NCBI RefSeq assembly: GCF_916618895.1
Contig: NZ_OU745391.1
Coordinates: 1,240,001-1,304,000, forward strand
Source of the DNA: Pseudoclavibacter sp. Marseille-Q3772
Lineage (GTDB): Bacteria; Actinomycetota; Actinomycetes; Actinomycetales; Microbacteriaceae
Length of the DNA: 64,000 bases
Direction of reading: 5' to 3'
Below the pieces are notes generated by a model. The model saw nothing but the letters and a program-made list of their open reading frames with translations, searched no databases and had not been told where the DNA came from. This document shows, piece by piece, positions 21,136 to 30,315 of the stretch (position 1 is its first letter; every line of letters starts with the position of its first letter). A program made the position numbers and the translations under genes.

Positions 21136-21750
21136 TCACGCAGCGTCGATACGAGCCCGGAGCCGTTCCCGGACCTGCGGCCACTCGGGCGCCAGGATGC
21201 TGAATACCAAGGTGTCGCGCCAGGTACCGTCGGCTCGCAGCCGATCTTCGCGCAGCTGCGCTTCCCGAACCGCACCGAGTTTCGTAACCGCCGCTGCCGA
21301 CCGCTCGTTGCGCGCATCCAACTCAAAGGCCACGCGGTGGAACCCGCCCGAGAACGCCGCCTCAAGCAGCGTGTGTTTTGCATCCGGGTTCACCGTGGTC
21401 CCCCACACGCGCGGCGCATACGCGGTGTAGCCGATGATGGTGCTGAAGCGCGAGAAGTTGGCACCGTACAACGAGGTGGTGCCAATCGCATCCCCAGTTG
21501 CCATCTCGCGCACGAGGTATGCTCGTGCGCTTTCACCCGACGGCGAGTAATTCGTGTACCACTGAACAAACGCGTCGTCAGTGTCGGGCAGGGCCGCTGC
21601 ACCACCGCCGAATCCGCCGGCGAACACCTCAGCGTGACGCAGCGTGGGTGCGAGCTCGGCAATACCCTCGCGGGTGAGCGGTTCGAGCCGGATGTGCGTG
21701 CCTGTGAGCACCGCATCCGGCGCCGGCAGGGTTGGTGGGGTCGTGGTCAC
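21136..21750 (-). CDS. GNAT family N-acetyltransferase (RimJ/RimL-like)
   Basis: 204 residues from a GTG at 21750 with AGAGG upstream; an in-frame start at 21783 is less likely. The fold runs IRLEPLTREGIAEL, then the central beta strands (AIGTTSLYGANFSRFSTIIG). The acetyl-CoA helix region is TLLEAAFSGGFHRVAFELDARNERS, with the AVTKLGAVREAQLRED tail seen in RimJ/RimL-type enzymes. The acceptor may be a protein N-terminus or a small amine. Close to thiD upstream (33 bp) on the same strand. Confidence 0.88.
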   Translation of the reverse strand: MTTTPPTLPAPDAVLTGTHIRLEPLTREGIAELAPTLRHAEVFAGGFGGGAAALPDTDDAFVQWYTNYSPSGESARAYLVREMATGDAIGTTSLYGANFSRFSTIIGYTAYAPRVWGTTVNPDAKHTLLEAAFSGGFHRVAFELDARNERSAAAVTKLGAVREAQLREDRLRADGTWRDTLVFSILAPEWPQVRERLRARIDAA

Positions 21751-21783
21751 GGTGCCTCTTTCGCTGTTGTGGTCGGTGCGCAC

Positions 21784-22587
21784 CTAGGCGCGGTCGCCCT
21801 GCCAGACGACGTCGAAGGGGGTTTCGCCCTCGATGGCGCGCGCAACGCCCTCAGTGACGAACGTCTTCGCGGCGTCGACGGCATCGTGCAGTCCTTGGCC
21901 CTTCGCCAATCCCGCGGCGATCGCGGTCGCGAGCGTGTCGCCGGCTCCGGATACGCGGGTGGAGCCGATTTTCGGGCGCGCAAATTCGGTAAGTTCTGCC
22001 CCATCCCACAACACGTCGATCGCCTGGTCGCCGGGAGTGTCCATGCCGCCCTTCACGAGCACGGCCTTCGGCCCGTCTTCGGCAATCCGCTTGGCGGCCT
22101 CGCCGTAGTCGCGCACGGTTTCGAGCGACTCCATGCCCGAGAGGATGCTGGCTTCAACAAGGTTCGGGGTGAGCACATCGGCGAACGGCAGCACTTCGCT
22201 GCGCAGCGCCATGTCGATGTCGAGCGCGGCTCCGGGCTCCTGGCCCTTGCAGATCAGCACCGGGTCGAGCACGATGTTCGGCAGCTTGGCGTCGCGCAGG
22301 ATGTCGCGCACCGCTTCGACCGTGGGGACGGCGCCGAGCATGCCGATCTTGACGGATGCGGGCTGCCAGTCGGCGAGCGCTGCTTCGGCCTGGTCGCGGA
22401 TAACCTGCGCGTCGATGGGCACGAAGCGGTGGTCCCAGTTGTTCTTCGGATCGAACGAAACGATGCAGGTGAGGGTGAGGGATCCGAAGACGTCGAACTC
22501 CTGGAGGGTGCGCAGATCGGCCTGGCAGCCGGCACCACCGGTGGATTCGGATCCGGCAATAACGAGGGTTACGGGGGTTTCAGACAT
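21784..22587 (-). CDS. Hydroxymethylpyrimidine / pyridoxal kinase, ThiD-PdxK family
   Basis: 267 residues. The ribokinase-fold signature GSESTGGAGCQADLRT at the N-terminus, ASVKIGMLGAVPTVEAV, VLDPVLICKG and the anion-hole motif RVSGAGDTLATAIAAGLAKG are all present. The family phosphorylates HMP and HMP-P for thiamine, or pyridoxine/pyridoxal. The VSFDPKNNWDHRFVPID segment, in place of the usual ThiD VTAQNT loop, and the GAGCQAD form recall the Firmicutes PdxK branch. No thiamine genes or TPP riboswitch are adjacent, so the substrate is open. Confidence 0.88.
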   Translation of the reverse strand: MSETPVTLVIAGSESTGGAGCQADLRTLQEFDVFGSLTLTCIVSFDPKNNWDHRFVPIDAQVIRDQAEAALADWQPASVKIGMLGAVPTVEAVRDILRDAKLPNIVLDPVLICKGQEPGAALDIDMALRSEVLPFADVLTPNLVEASILSGMESLETVRDYGEAAKRIAEDGPKAVLVKGGMDTPGDQAIDVLWDGAELTEFARPKIGSTRVSGAGDTLATAIAAGLAKGQGLHDAVDAAKTFVTEGVARAIEGETPFDVVWQGDRA

Positions 22588-22706
22588 GTCTCACCCTTCT
22601 CACAATCGTGGCCACGCTTTTCGCGACCTTGGTGACAGCATCGTAGGCCCGCATCCCTTGCAGTGACCTTGAAGGGATGCGGGTGTTGCTGGCTCGCCGG
22701 ATGCGG

Positions 22707-23996
22707 CTAGTCGCCGAGCAGGTTATGCAACTCGATGATGTCGTCGCGGTCAGGCCCCGTGCCGATCGCCGAGATGCGCGCGCCCGAGAGTTCTTCGATG
22801 GCCCGCACGTAGCGCTGGGCGTTGGCGGGGAGTTTGTCGAAATCGCGGATTCCGGCAATGTCTTCCTGCCAGCCGGGGAACTCTTCGTAGATGGGGGTGG
22901 CGTGGTGAAAGTCACTCTGCGAGACGGGCATTTCGTCAAAGCGCTGGCCGTCAACGTCGTAGGCGACGCACACCGGGATCGTCTCGAACTTCGAGAGCAC
23001 GTCGAGCTTGGTCATGACGATATCGGTGAAACCGTTGATGCGCGATGAGTAGCGGGCGATCACCGAGTCGAACCAGCCGGTGCGGCGCGGGCGGCCCGTG
23101 GTCACGCCGAATTCACCACCGGCCTGACGCAGTCGCTCGCCAACCTCGTTGTCGAGTTCGGTGGGGAATGGACCCGACCCCACGCGGGTGATGTAGGCCT
23201 TCTGGATGCCGACGATGCGGTCGATCTGACGCGGCGAGATACCGGCGCCGGTGGCCACTCCCCCGGCGGTTGCCGAGGATGAGGTGACGTACGGGTAGGT
23301 GCCATGGTCGATGTCGAGCATCGTTGCCTGCCCCGCTTCAAACACGACGATCTGGCCGTTGTTCAGGGCGTTGTGCACCTCGAGCGAAGTGTCGCCGACC
23401 ATCGGGCGCAGCCGTTCGGCGTAACCGAGCAGGTTGTCGGCGATTTCGTCGATGCTGAAGGAGCGGCGGTTGTAGGTCTTCACCAGCAGCTCGTTCTTTT
23501 GCACCAGCGCGCCTTCGATTTTTTGGCGCAGGATGCGTTCGTCGAAGATGTCTTGGATGCGGATACCGACGCGGTTGATCTTGTCGGCGTAGGTCGGGCC
23601 GATTCCGCGGCCGGTGGTACCGATGCGGCGCTTGCCGAGGAAGCGCTCGGTGACCTGGTCGAGTGCCCGGTTGTACTCGGGGATGACGTGCGCATTGCCG
23701 GATACCCGCAGTTTCGAGACGTCGATGCCGCGCGATTCGAGGTGTTCGAGTTCTTCGAAGAGCACGCCGAGGTCGACCACAACGCCGTTGCCGATCACGG
23801 GGGTTACGCCGGCGCTGAGGATGCCGGATGGCAGCAGGTGCAGCGCGTATTTTTCGTCGCCGACGACGACGGTGTGGCCGGCGTTGTTCCCGCCGTTGAA
23901 CTTGACCACGTAGTCAATGCGGCCGCCGAGCAGGTCGGTCGCTTTGCCTTTTCCTTCGTCGCCCCACTGCGAACCAATAATCGCTACGCCTGGCAT
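22707..23996 (-). CDS. purA: Adenylosuccinate synthetase
   Basis: 429 residues, normal length. The GTP-binding loop [14 protein letters not shown] is near the N-terminus, followed by [31 protein letters not shown] and [15 protein letters not shown]. It joins IMP and aspartate using GTP to form adenylosuccinate in AMP synthesis. It stands alone, with a terminator-bounded 222 bp gap upstream. Confidence 0.99.
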   Translation of the reverse strand: MPGVAIIGSQWGDEGKGKATDLLGGRIDYVVKFNGGNNAGHTVVVGDEKYALHLLPSGILSAGVTPVIGNGVVVDLGVLFEELEHLESRGIDVSKLRVSGNAHVIPEYNRALDQVTERFLGKRRIGTTGRGIGPTYADKINRVGIRIQDIFDERILRQKIEGALVQKNELLVKTYNRRSFSIDEIADNLLGYAERLRPMVGDTSLEVHNALNNGQIVVFEAGQATMLDIDHGTYPYVTSSSATAGGVATGAGISPRQIDRIVGIQKAYITRVGSGPFPTELDNEVGERLRQAGGEFGVTTGRPRRTGWFDSVIARYSSRINGFTDIVMTKLDVLSKFETIPVCVAYDVDGQRFDEMPVSQSDFHHATPIYEEFPGWQEDIAGIRDFDKLPANAQRYVRAIEELSGARISAIGTGPDRDDIIELHNLLGD

Positions 23997-24160
23997 GTCT
24001 CACCCTGTTTCGTTGTGCGCTGCGGTGGGTGCAGCGCCTTGCGGTTGCCGGCATCGCCTGAGTTCGGCCGTGCCGGACACACGAACAGCCCGAACGCATT
24101 CGGGCACGTACCTATGCTACCGGCCGGAGTGCATCCAGCCCTGATTCGGCACGGAAAACG

Positions 24161-24190
24161 CGCTTATCCCCGCGGATGCGGGGATAAGCG
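24161..24190 (-). terminator. Rho-independent terminator of the DUF3151 gene
   Basis: A perfect 13 bp stem, CGCTTATCCCCGC paired with its complement, closed by a four-base loop (24174-24177). Read on the minus strand it is followed by CGTTTTCC. It lies 28 bp after the DUF3151 stop codon. Confidence 0.85.
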
Positions 24191-24218
24191 TCGGTTGTTG
24201 TGAGGTCGCGCGTTTTTA

Positions 24219-24644
24219 TTAGTCCTGACCGGCCGCATCCAACGCGACCGGATCGGCATCACGTAAGAACGCTGTGAGCCGCTCAACCTCCGCAGTTTCA
24301 CCGATGGCATCGGCAGCGCGACGCAGCTGCCACACGCTGCGAAGGACGCCGCGATTCGGCTCATGCTCCCAAGGAACGGGACCCTGCCCGCGCCAACCCG
24401 CTTTGCGCAATGCATCCAAGCCACGGTGATAGCCGACGCGAGCGTACGCATACGCCGTGACGTGCCGGCCCGCGGCGAACGCGGCGTCGGCAGCGCTCGC
24501 CCACACCGCAGACGACTCGGGGTACTCGGCGGCGAGCTGCTCGAGTGCGGCCAGCTCGTTCGGCGTCTGCTCGAGCGCTGAGGTGACTTCGGGTTCGGCT
24601 GCGAGACGGGTTTCTGGGATTCCCAATAGGTTGCGTGCATCCAT
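24219..24644 (-). CDS. DUF3151 domain-containing protein
   Basis: 141 residues from ATG 24644, close after AAGGG. The whole chain matches the actinobacterial DUF3151 family: NLLGIPETRL, then LAAEYPESSAVWASAADAAF, YAYARVGYHRGLDALRKAGW and WEHEPNRGVLRSVWQLRRAA. Helical TPR-like pattern, cytoplasmic, function unknown. It is commonly found near purA in this phylum, as here. The long frame upstream of 24644 is GC-rich shadow and lacks family similarity. Confidence 0.88.
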   Translation of the reverse strand: MDARNLLGIPETRLAAEPEVTSALEQTPNELAALEQLAAEYPESSAVWASAADAAFAAGRHVTAYAYARVGYHRGLDALRKAGWRGQGPVPWEHEPNRGVLRSVWQLRRAADAIGETAEVERLTAFLRDADPVALDAAGQD

Positions 24645-24865
24645 GCCCTTGATCGTAAAACCCCGGGATGTGTGCCAGCGGAGCCGCCGTAACTCCGCCC
24701 GCGCTGCGCACTCCCCCGCATCCGCGCTTCGCGCTCCCCCGCGAACGCCACAACTCCCTCGCACCCGGCCACGCCCACACCTCCACAATCCAGTCCCCCG
24801 CACCCACCGCCGGAACCGCACACACCCCGCGCACGCTCTCCCACCACCCGCGCGGGCGCTGCGGC

Positions 24866-24943
24866 GATCAGAACTGTCACCAAAACGGGGCATTTCGGCC
24901 CAATTCGGCCCGGTTTTCCGGGTTTTTGGTGACAGTTCTGATC
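24866..24943. repeat. Family B intergenic inverted repeat, copy 2
   Basis: Arms 24866-24885 and 24924-24943 (GATCAGAACTGTCACCAAAA) are a perfect 20 bp inverted repeat around a 38 nt loop that is itself C/G- and T-rich. From TCAGAAC to its partner it is 74 bp. It sits between the divergent DUF3151 gene and the FMN riboswitch. The remainder of 24645-24865 is GC-rich with no gene recognised. Confidence 0.9.
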
Positions 24944-25010
24944 AGTTTTCTCTGTTACTGAAAACATGCGCAAACTCGCCCGAGGGCGTAGCATGACAGC
25001 AACGAGTACA

Positions 25011-25150
25011 CGTGCTCCGGGGTCGGTGAAATTCCGAGCCGGCGGTTACAGTCCGCGACCCGCGACCGCGCATTCGCAAGAACGCGCAACAGCGGTTGAT
25101 TCGGTGAAACTCCGAAACCGACGGTTACAGTCCGGATGGGAGGCAGCACG
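25011..25150 (+). promoter_or_regulatory. FMN riboswitch (RFN element)
   Basis: The conserved RFN blocks are present in order: GGTCGGTGAAATTCCGAG, GGCGGTTACAGTCCGCGA, GATTCGGTGAAACTCCGA, ACCGACGGTTACAGTC and GGATGGGAGGCAGCACG. The closing P1 stem pairs CGTGCT (25011-25016) with AGCACG (25145-25150). It lies 164 bp upstream of a permease start and so should shut off the riboflavin uptake genes when FMN is high. Confidence 0.95.
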
Positions 25151-25313
25151 CGGTAACCGTAGCCAGCCGCATCCGGGCAACCGGCCGCGTACAGCAGCCT
25201 CACACGCGCCCCTCGCGCCGAGCACGCACCCGCTGGCAGGCACAACGCAACCATGCCCACCGCCGCCGCCTCCCGCATCCCCACCCTCGGGGCCACAACA
25301 GCAGGAGGCCCCC

Positions 25314-26111
25314 ATGACCGCGACCGCACGGCGCATCGCCGCACCACTCGCGCTCGCCGCCGCACTGCTCATCGGCTGGGAGCTCTACGTGCGGCTCGGC
25401 GGCATCAGCGAAACCTTCCTGCCCGCTCCCTCCACCCTCGCGCAACGCCTCTGGCTCGAATGCACGCGCGGCCCGATGCTACGCCACACCGGCGTCACCC
25501 TCACCGAAGCGCTCTACGGCACCGGCATCGCCGTCATCATCGCGCTGCCCCTGGGCTACCTCGTCGGGCGCGTGCGCTGGATCCGCCACACGCTCACTCC
25601 CTACATCGCCGCATCCCAAGCCATCCCCGCCGTCGCGCTCGCCCCGCTGCTGGCCTTGTGGATCGGCTACGGCCTCACCCCCATCGCGATCCTGTGCGCG
25701 ATCGTCGCGTTCTTCCCAATGCTCGTGACCACCGTGCTCGGCATCCGCGCCATCCCCACCGACGTGCTCGAAGCCGCCCGGCTCGACGGCGCCAACTGGG
25801 CGCAAACCCTGCGCTGGGTCGAGGGCCCGCTCATGCTGCCGAGCGTGCTGGCGGGTGTGCGCGCCGGAATCGCACTCTCGGTCACCGGCGCGGTCGTCGG
25901 CGAGTTCACCATGGGCGGCAAGGGCCTGGGTATGCTCCTCACCCTGTTTCGGGATGCAAATGACACGGCCGGTCTGTTCGCCACGCTCATCATGCTGGTC
26001 GCCCTCGCCCTGGGTCTGTTCACCGCCATCTACCTGCTCGAACACCTCGCCAGCCGACGCGGACGCGGCACACCCCGCCGCCGCGCATCCGTGCCGCTGC
26101 TCAACCCCTGA
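25314..26111 (+). CDS. Riboflavin ABC transporter permease (RibX type)
   Basis: 265 residues from ATG 25314, which has AGGAGG five bases upstream; the frame is open further left but that part overlaps the riboswitch. About six membrane helices are visible. The ATPase-contact EAA loop reads EAARLDGANWAQTLRWVEGP, typical of the SsuC/TauC/ThiX permease family. The family covers sulfonate, pyrimidine and riboflavin uptake; control by an FMN riboswitch and pairing with the next binding lipoprotein point to RibXY riboflavin import. No ATPase gene is linked, as in described RibXY loci. Confidence 0.88.
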   Translation: MTATARRIAAPLALAAALLIGWELYVRLGGISETFLPAPSTLAQRLWLECTRGPMLRHTGVTLTEALYGTGIAVIIALPLGYLVGRVRWIRHTLTPYIAASQAIPAVALAPLLALWIGYGLTPIAILCAIVAFFPMLVTTVLGIRAIPTDVLEAARLDGANWAQTLRWVEGPLMLPSVLAGVRAGIALSVTGAVVGEFTMGGKGLGMLLTLFRDANDTAGLFATLIMLVALALGLFTAIYLLEHLASRRGRGTPRRRASVPLLNP

Positions 26112-26160
26112 ACCGCTTGAATCGCGCGCCCCAAAACCGCTGCACCGCCCAAAGGACACC

Positions 26161-27180
26161 ATGACCCGCCCCGCCCGAGCCCACCGCATCCTGCGCCGTA
26201 TCGCCGCCGCAACAATCGCCGCCATCACCGCCGTCGCCCTTGCCGGCTGCCAGCTCGGCGAGTCCGACGACGACATCACCATCGGACTCACCTACACCCC
26301 GAACATCCAGTTCGCGCCCTTCTACGTCGCCGAAGAACTTGGCTACTTCGAAGACGCCGGCGTCAACGTCGAGCTGCGCCACCACGGCGAAAGCGAAGAA
26401 CTCTTCGGCGCCCTCAAAAACGGCACCGAAGACATGGTCTACGCCAGCGGCGACGAAATCACCCAGGCCGCCGCGGGTGGGCTCGACGCCAAAGCCGTCG
26501 CAACCCTGTACGCCACCTACCCCGCCGTACTCATCGCGCCCGCCGACTCCGACATCACCTCCGCCGCCGACCTGCGCGACAAACGCGTCGGCGTTCCCGG
26601 TGCCTACGGGCAAACCTACTTCGCGCTGCTGGCCATGCTCGCCGACGCCGGCATGAGCATCGACGACATCACCCTCGAGCAAATCGGCTACACCCAGCAG
26701 GCCGCGCTCACCAGCGGCAAAGTGGATGCGGTGATGGGCTTCGTCAACAACGACGCGGTGCAGCTCGACGCCAGCGGGTTTGCGGTGCGCACTATCGAGG
26801 CGGTGGGTGCGGATGAGCCGCGTCTCGTGGGTCCGGCCCTGACCGCAAGCAACCAGCTGATCTCGCAACACGGCGAGCAGATCGACCGCATTCTGACCGC
26901 CATCGACCGGGCGAACGAGGTGATCCGCACCGACCCGGAACGCGCCGTCGAGATCGCAGCCAACTACATCCCGACCCTCACCACTGACGAGCAGCGCGAG
27001 GCCGCACTCGCGACGCTGAAAGCAACCACGCCGCTGCTGTCGGACACCATGCGCAACGTGCAAGCCGATTGGCAGCGCATGGCGTCGTTCCTCGCCGACG
27101 AGGGGTTGATCACCGAGCGTGTCGCGCCCGATTCGCTGTTCACGAACGAGTTCCTCGGGCCGGATGCGAGCGGCGCGTAG
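26161..27180 (+). CDS. Riboflavin-binding lipoprotein (RibY type, NMT1/THI5-like)
   Basis: 339 residues from ATG 26161 after AAGGACACC. The lipobox LAGC places the lipidated Cys at about 30. The mature part is an NMT1/THI5-type periplasmic-binding fold: TIGLTYTPNIQFAPFYVAEE, YFEDAGVNVELRHHGES, KRVGVPGAYGQTYF. It should capture riboflavin or a precursor outside the membrane for the permease encoded 49 bp upstream. Thiamine-precursor binding (ThiY) is the alternative, but the FMN riboswitch argues for a flavin. Confidence 0.88.
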   Translation: MTRPARAHRILRRIAAATIAAITAVALAGCQLGESDDDITIGLTYTPNIQFAPFYVAEELGYFEDAGVNVELRHHGESEELFGALKNGTEDMVYASGDEITQAAAGGLDAKAVATLYATYPAVLIAPADSDITSAADLRDKRVGVPGAYGQTYFALLAMLADAGMSIDDITLEQIGYTQQAALTSGKVDAVMGFVNNDAVQLDASGFAVRTIEAVGADEPRLVGPALTASNQLISQHGEQIDRILTAIDRANEVIRTDPERAVEIAANYIPTLTTDEQREAALATLKATTPLLSDTMRNVQADWQRMASFLADEGLITERVAPDSLFTNEFLGPDASGA

Positions 27181-27192
27181 GGCACAATACTG

Positions 27193-27849
27193 GTGATGAC
27201 TACACACGGCGACAACCCGACCCACGAACTGTCGACCTGGGGCGTTGGCCCCTGGCCGGGTGGTCGCGAACAGTGGCCCGACGACCCGCGCTACGACCCG
27301 GAGCTGCTCGAGCACGGCGACACCCGCAATGTGATCGACCGCTTTCGGTACTGGCGGATGTCGGCGATCGTTGCCGAGCTGGATAAGACCCGGCATCCGT
27401 TTCACGTGGCTATTGAGAACTGGCAGCACGATATGAACATCGGGTCGATCGTGCGCAGCGCGAATGCGTTTGGGGCGAACACGGTGCATATTGTGGGCCG
27501 CAAGCGGTGGAACCGCCGCGGGGCGATGGTCACCGACCGGTATCAGCATGTGGTGCATCACGAGACGATCGCCGACCTGGTGGCGTGGGCGCGCGAGTCG
27601 GAAATGCCGATTGTTGCGATTGACAATGTGCCCGGATGCGTGCCGATCGAAACGACGCCGCTGCCGGAGCGGTGCGTGTTTCTCTTTGGGCAGGAGGGGC
27701 CGGGGCTGACGCGCGAGGCGGTGGATGCGGCTGAGCAGGTGATCGAGATTACGCAGTTCGGTTCTACCCGGTCGATTAATGCGTCGGCTGCGGCGGCGAT
27801 CACGATGCACGATTGGGTGCTGCAGCATGTGTACGGCCGCGGGATTTGA
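27193..27849 (+). CDS. TrmH/SpoU family RNA 2'-O-methyltransferase
   Basis: 218 residues; start is GTG 27193 or ATG 27196. The three SPOUT-knot motifs are clear: NIGSIVRSANAFG, then CVFLFGQEGPGLTREAVD, then ITQFGSTRSINASAAAAI. About 60 leading residues are specific to an actinobacterial subgroup. It uses S-adenosylmethionine to methylate a ribose in tRNA or rRNA; the target is not evident. It starts 12 bp after the ribY-like stop codon. Confidence 0.92.
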   Translation: MMTTHGDNPTHELSTWGVGPWPGGREQWPDDPRYDPELLEHGDTRNVIDRFRYWRMSAIVAELDKTRHPFHVAIENWQHDMNIGSIVRSANAFGANTVHIVGRKRWNRRGAMVTDRYQHVVHHETIADLVAWARESEMPIVAIDNVPGCVPIETTPLPERCVFLFGQEGPGLTREAVDAAEQVIEITQFGSTRSINASAAAAITMHDWVLQHVYGRGI

Positions 27850-27943
27850 GTAGCGCGGCTGCGCTGTTGTAGCGGCGGGTGCTGTTGCTGCGGGCACGGC
27901 TGTAGCGGCGGGCACGGCCGAGTCGGGTCTTGCCGAGATTGGG

Positions 27944-28017
27944 TCAGAACTGTCACCAAAACCCCGCAAAACCCGGGCAAAACACCCCAAAACACCCCAA
28001 ATTGGTGACAGTTCTGA
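27944..28017. repeat. Family B intergenic inverted repeat, copy 3
   Basis: Ends TCAGAACTGTCACCAA (27944-27959) and its perfect complement (28002-28017). The loop is an A/C-rich string of CCCC and AAAA blocks. Total 74 bp, the same as copy 2. It sits between the convergent methyltransferase and exonuclease III genes, where it could also act as a bidirectional terminator. Confidence 0.9.
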
Positions 28018-28078
28018 TCGCCGCGGTGCCCGCGCGCGGTGTGTGGGGGTGCGGAGGTGCCGCGGCGCCCGCGCGGCG

Positions 28079-28915
28079 CTAGAAAATCATCGGCGCGTCG
28101 TCATCCAAAGCCGTCTCCGCGTCCAGCGTCACCACCACCGGCACATGGTCGCTCGGCCCGTCGCCCCCGCGCTCATCACGCTCAATCGACGCCTCCAGCA
28201 CCAACTCATCAAACGCAGGCGTTCCCAACACAAAGTCGATCCGCATGCCCTCGTTCCGCGGAAACCGCAGCTGCTGATAGTCCCAATAGGTGTACCCGGC
28301 CACATCCCGCGAGCGCGCCGCGTCAATAAACCCGTCGTCCAAGAACGCCGCAAACGCCTCCCGCTCCGGCGCGGTAACGTGCGTGCGCCCAGCAAAAAAC
28401 TCGATATCCCACACATCGGTATCCAGCGGCGCAATATTGAAGTCACCCATGATCGCGAGCGGCTCATCGGCATGCGCACGACGCCGCTCCCGCAGCGCCT
28501 CACGCAGCGCCGCAAGCCATTCCAGCTTGTACTGATAGTGCGGATGGTCGATCTCGCGCCCGTTGGGCACATACAGCGAGTACAGCCGCATCCCTTCAAC
28601 GGTCACCGCGAGCGCCCGCGCCTCGCGCGGCAGCACACCCTCAGCATCGGCCTTGCCGAATCCGGGCATCCCGGCGAACCCGGTTTCGGCATCCTCGATC
28701 GGCAGCCGCGAAGCAAAGGCAACACCGTTCCACTGGTTCACGCCGTGCGCGATCACCTCGTAGCCGGCGCGCTCAAACGCCTCGTAGGGGAACTGCTCGG
28801 GCTTGCACTTGGTCTCCTGCATCGCCAGCACGTCGATATCGGCGCGCTGCAGAAAATCAACGACGCGCGCTTGGCGCGTCCGAATCGAGTTCACGTTCCA
28901 GGTGGCAATCCGCAT
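28079..28915 (-). CDS. xth: Exodeoxyribonuclease III (AP endonuclease)
   Basis: 278 residues from ATG 28915. The EEP-fold motifs are MRIATWNVNSIRTR, the metal glutamate in LAMQETKC, LYVPNGREIDHPHYQYKLEW, GDFNIAPLDTDVW and the catalytic GPSDHVPVV. It cuts DNA 5' to abasic sites in base excision repair. An acidic 12-residue tail ends the protein. It is divergent from pyrE with 66 bp between start codons. Confidence 0.96.
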   Translation of the reverse strand: MRIATWNVNSIRTRQARVVDFLQRADIDVLAMQETKCKPEQFPYEAFERAGYEVIAHGVNQWNGVAFASRLPIEDAETGFAGMPGFGKADAEGVLPREARALAVTVEGMRLYSLYVPNGREIDHPHYQYKLEWLAALREALRERRRAHADEPLAIMGDFNIAPLDTDVWDIEFFAGRTHVTAPEREAFAAFLDDGFIDAARSRDVAGYTYWDYQQLRFPRNEGMRIDFVLGTPAFDELVLEASIERDERGGDGPSDHVPVVVTLDAETALDDDAPMIF

Positions 28916-28981
28916 GGTTCTACGGTAGCCGGATGCGGCCTGGTCGCGGCTCCCCGCAGCGCACGGTCGTATCATGGCAGG

Positions 28982-29536
28982 GTGACTTCCGCACGCGAAC
29001 AACTCATTCAGCTCATCTCCGACGAGGCCGTCTTCCACGGAGACTTCACCCTCACCAGCGGCAAAAAGGCGAGCTATTACATCGACCTGCGCAAGCTGTC
29101 GCTCGATCACCGCGCCGCGCCGCTGATCGGCCAGGTGTTGCTCGAGCTGGTGGATGAGTTCGGCGATATCGCTGCGGTCGGCGGGCTGACGATGGGCGCT
29201 GATCCGCTCGCGAACGCCGTCATGCACACGGCGGTTGCGTCCGGTCGCGCGCTCGACGCCTTCGTGGTGCGCAAGGAACCGAAGGATCACGGTCGCGGCC
29301 GGCAGGTTGAGGGTCCGGATGTGACGGGCAAGCGGGTGGTTGTGCTTGAGGACACTTCCACCACGGGCGGTTCGCCGCTGAAGGCAATCGAGGCGCTCGA
29401 GAAGGTCGGCGCCGAAGTCGTCGCGGTGTGCACGATTGTGGATCGCGCGACCGGTGCCGGTGAGCGTATCGAGCAGGCCGGCTACCCCTACCGGTACGCG
29501 ATCAGCCTGGACGATCTCGGGCTGACTCCGCAGTAA
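28982..29536 (+). CDS. pyrE: Orotate phosphoribosyltransferase
   Basis: 184 residues from a GTG at 28982. The family pattern is complete: FTLTSGKKASYYIDLRKL, GGLTMGADPLANAV, VVRKEPKDHGRGRQVEG (the catalytic lysine loop) and the PRPP-binding VVVLEDTSTTGGSPLKAIE. It makes OMP from orotate and PRPP in pyrimidine synthesis. It is not with other pyr genes; a membrane protein gene follows 11 bp later. Confidence 0.97.
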   Translation: MTSAREQLIQLISDEAVFHGDFTLTSGKKASYYIDLRKLSLDHRAAPLIGQVLLELVDEFGDIAAVGGLTMGADPLANAVMHTAVASGRALDAFVVRKEPKDHGRGRQVEGPDVTGKRVVVLEDTSTTGGSPLKAIEALEKVGAEVVAVCTIVDRATGAGERIEQAGYPYRYAISLDDLGLTPQ

Positions 29537-29547
29537 TTCCGGGGCGC

Positions 29548-30315
29548 GTGGTGGGAAGTCACGAGTATCGTCGCTCGGCGCAGCAGGGCGGCCCGGGTCA
29601 AACCCAGCATCGCCAGCACCGGCTCAACAGGCAACAATGGCGCCCCACGCCGAGGGCACTCATTGTCCCGCTCGCACTGGTTGTGGCCGGTCTCATCATC
29701 GGCATGGTGTGGGCGCCGTGGGGGCGCGACCGCTCAGCGAGCGAGCAGACACCCACGCCGACCCCGGATGCGTTTGCTCTCGAACCCGGCGCCTGTATCG
29801 GCACGCTCGACACCGGCTGGGAGGACGAGTTGCAGCAAGTACCGTGCAGCGAACCGCACACCGGCGTGGTCCTCGGTACTGTTCCGGTCGCATCCGTGCT
29901 GCCTGACACCGAAACCGGCCCACCAGCGGCAACCAGCACGCCAACCGCGGGCACCTCGCAGACGCAACCCGCCGCATCCGCCCCGCTGTGGCCAGGAGAC
30001 ACCGCGCTTGCCGAACGCGCGATGCTCGCCTGCGAGCGGGCCGAGCAGTGGCAGCGCGCGGTCGACGATGAACTCACCGTGGTTACGCGCTGGCCGCGCC
30101 AGAGCGAGTGGGATGCGGGCAAGCGCGACTATCTCTGCCTCGCGCGGGTGCCAGCGGTAGCGGTACCGACGCCGACAGTGGCCAAGCCAACAGCGGATGT
30201 GCCGATCCGCTCGGTAAGCGCCTCCGCCGGTTCGGCAGTCGAACGCCTCCATTGCCCCGGAGATACCCCGACAACGCGCCGGAACGCGCGACTGAAGGCA
30301 GCTTCGGAGCCATAG
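29548..30315 (+). CDS. Membrane-anchored septum-formation-like domain protein
   Basis: 255 residues from a GTG. A basic, Gln-rich cytoplasmic segment of 35 residues is followed by one membrane helix (ALIVPLALVVAGLIIGMVWA). An outside domain begins LEPGACIGTLDTGW and continues VPCSEPHTGVVLG, the Cys/Cys-pro-His pattern of the actinobacterial septum formation family. A third conserved Cys lies in MLACERAEQW and a fourth in YLCLARVP. The final 45 residues are low-complexity and overlap the convergent AraC gene by 187 bp, so the natural end or one of the two reading frames may be shorter in function. Probably cotranscribed with pyrE. Confidence 0.7.
   Translation: MVGSHEYRRSAQQGGPGQTQHRQHRLNRQQWRPTPRALIVPLALVVAGLIIGMVWAPWGRDRSASEQTPTPTPDAFALEPGACIGTLDTGWEDELQQVPCSEPHTGVVLGTVPVASVLPDTETGPPAATSTPTAGTSQTQPAASAPLWPGDTALAERAMLACERAEQWQRAVDDELTVVTRWPRQSEWDAGKRDYLCLARVPAVAVPTPTVAKPTADVPIRSVSASAGSAVERLHCPGDTPTTRRNARLKAASEP

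Noticed and set aside
24645..24893. Longer DUF3151 protein of 224 residues
   Set aside because: The added part is low-complexity Gly/Arg/Cys sequence that runs through a family B repeat.
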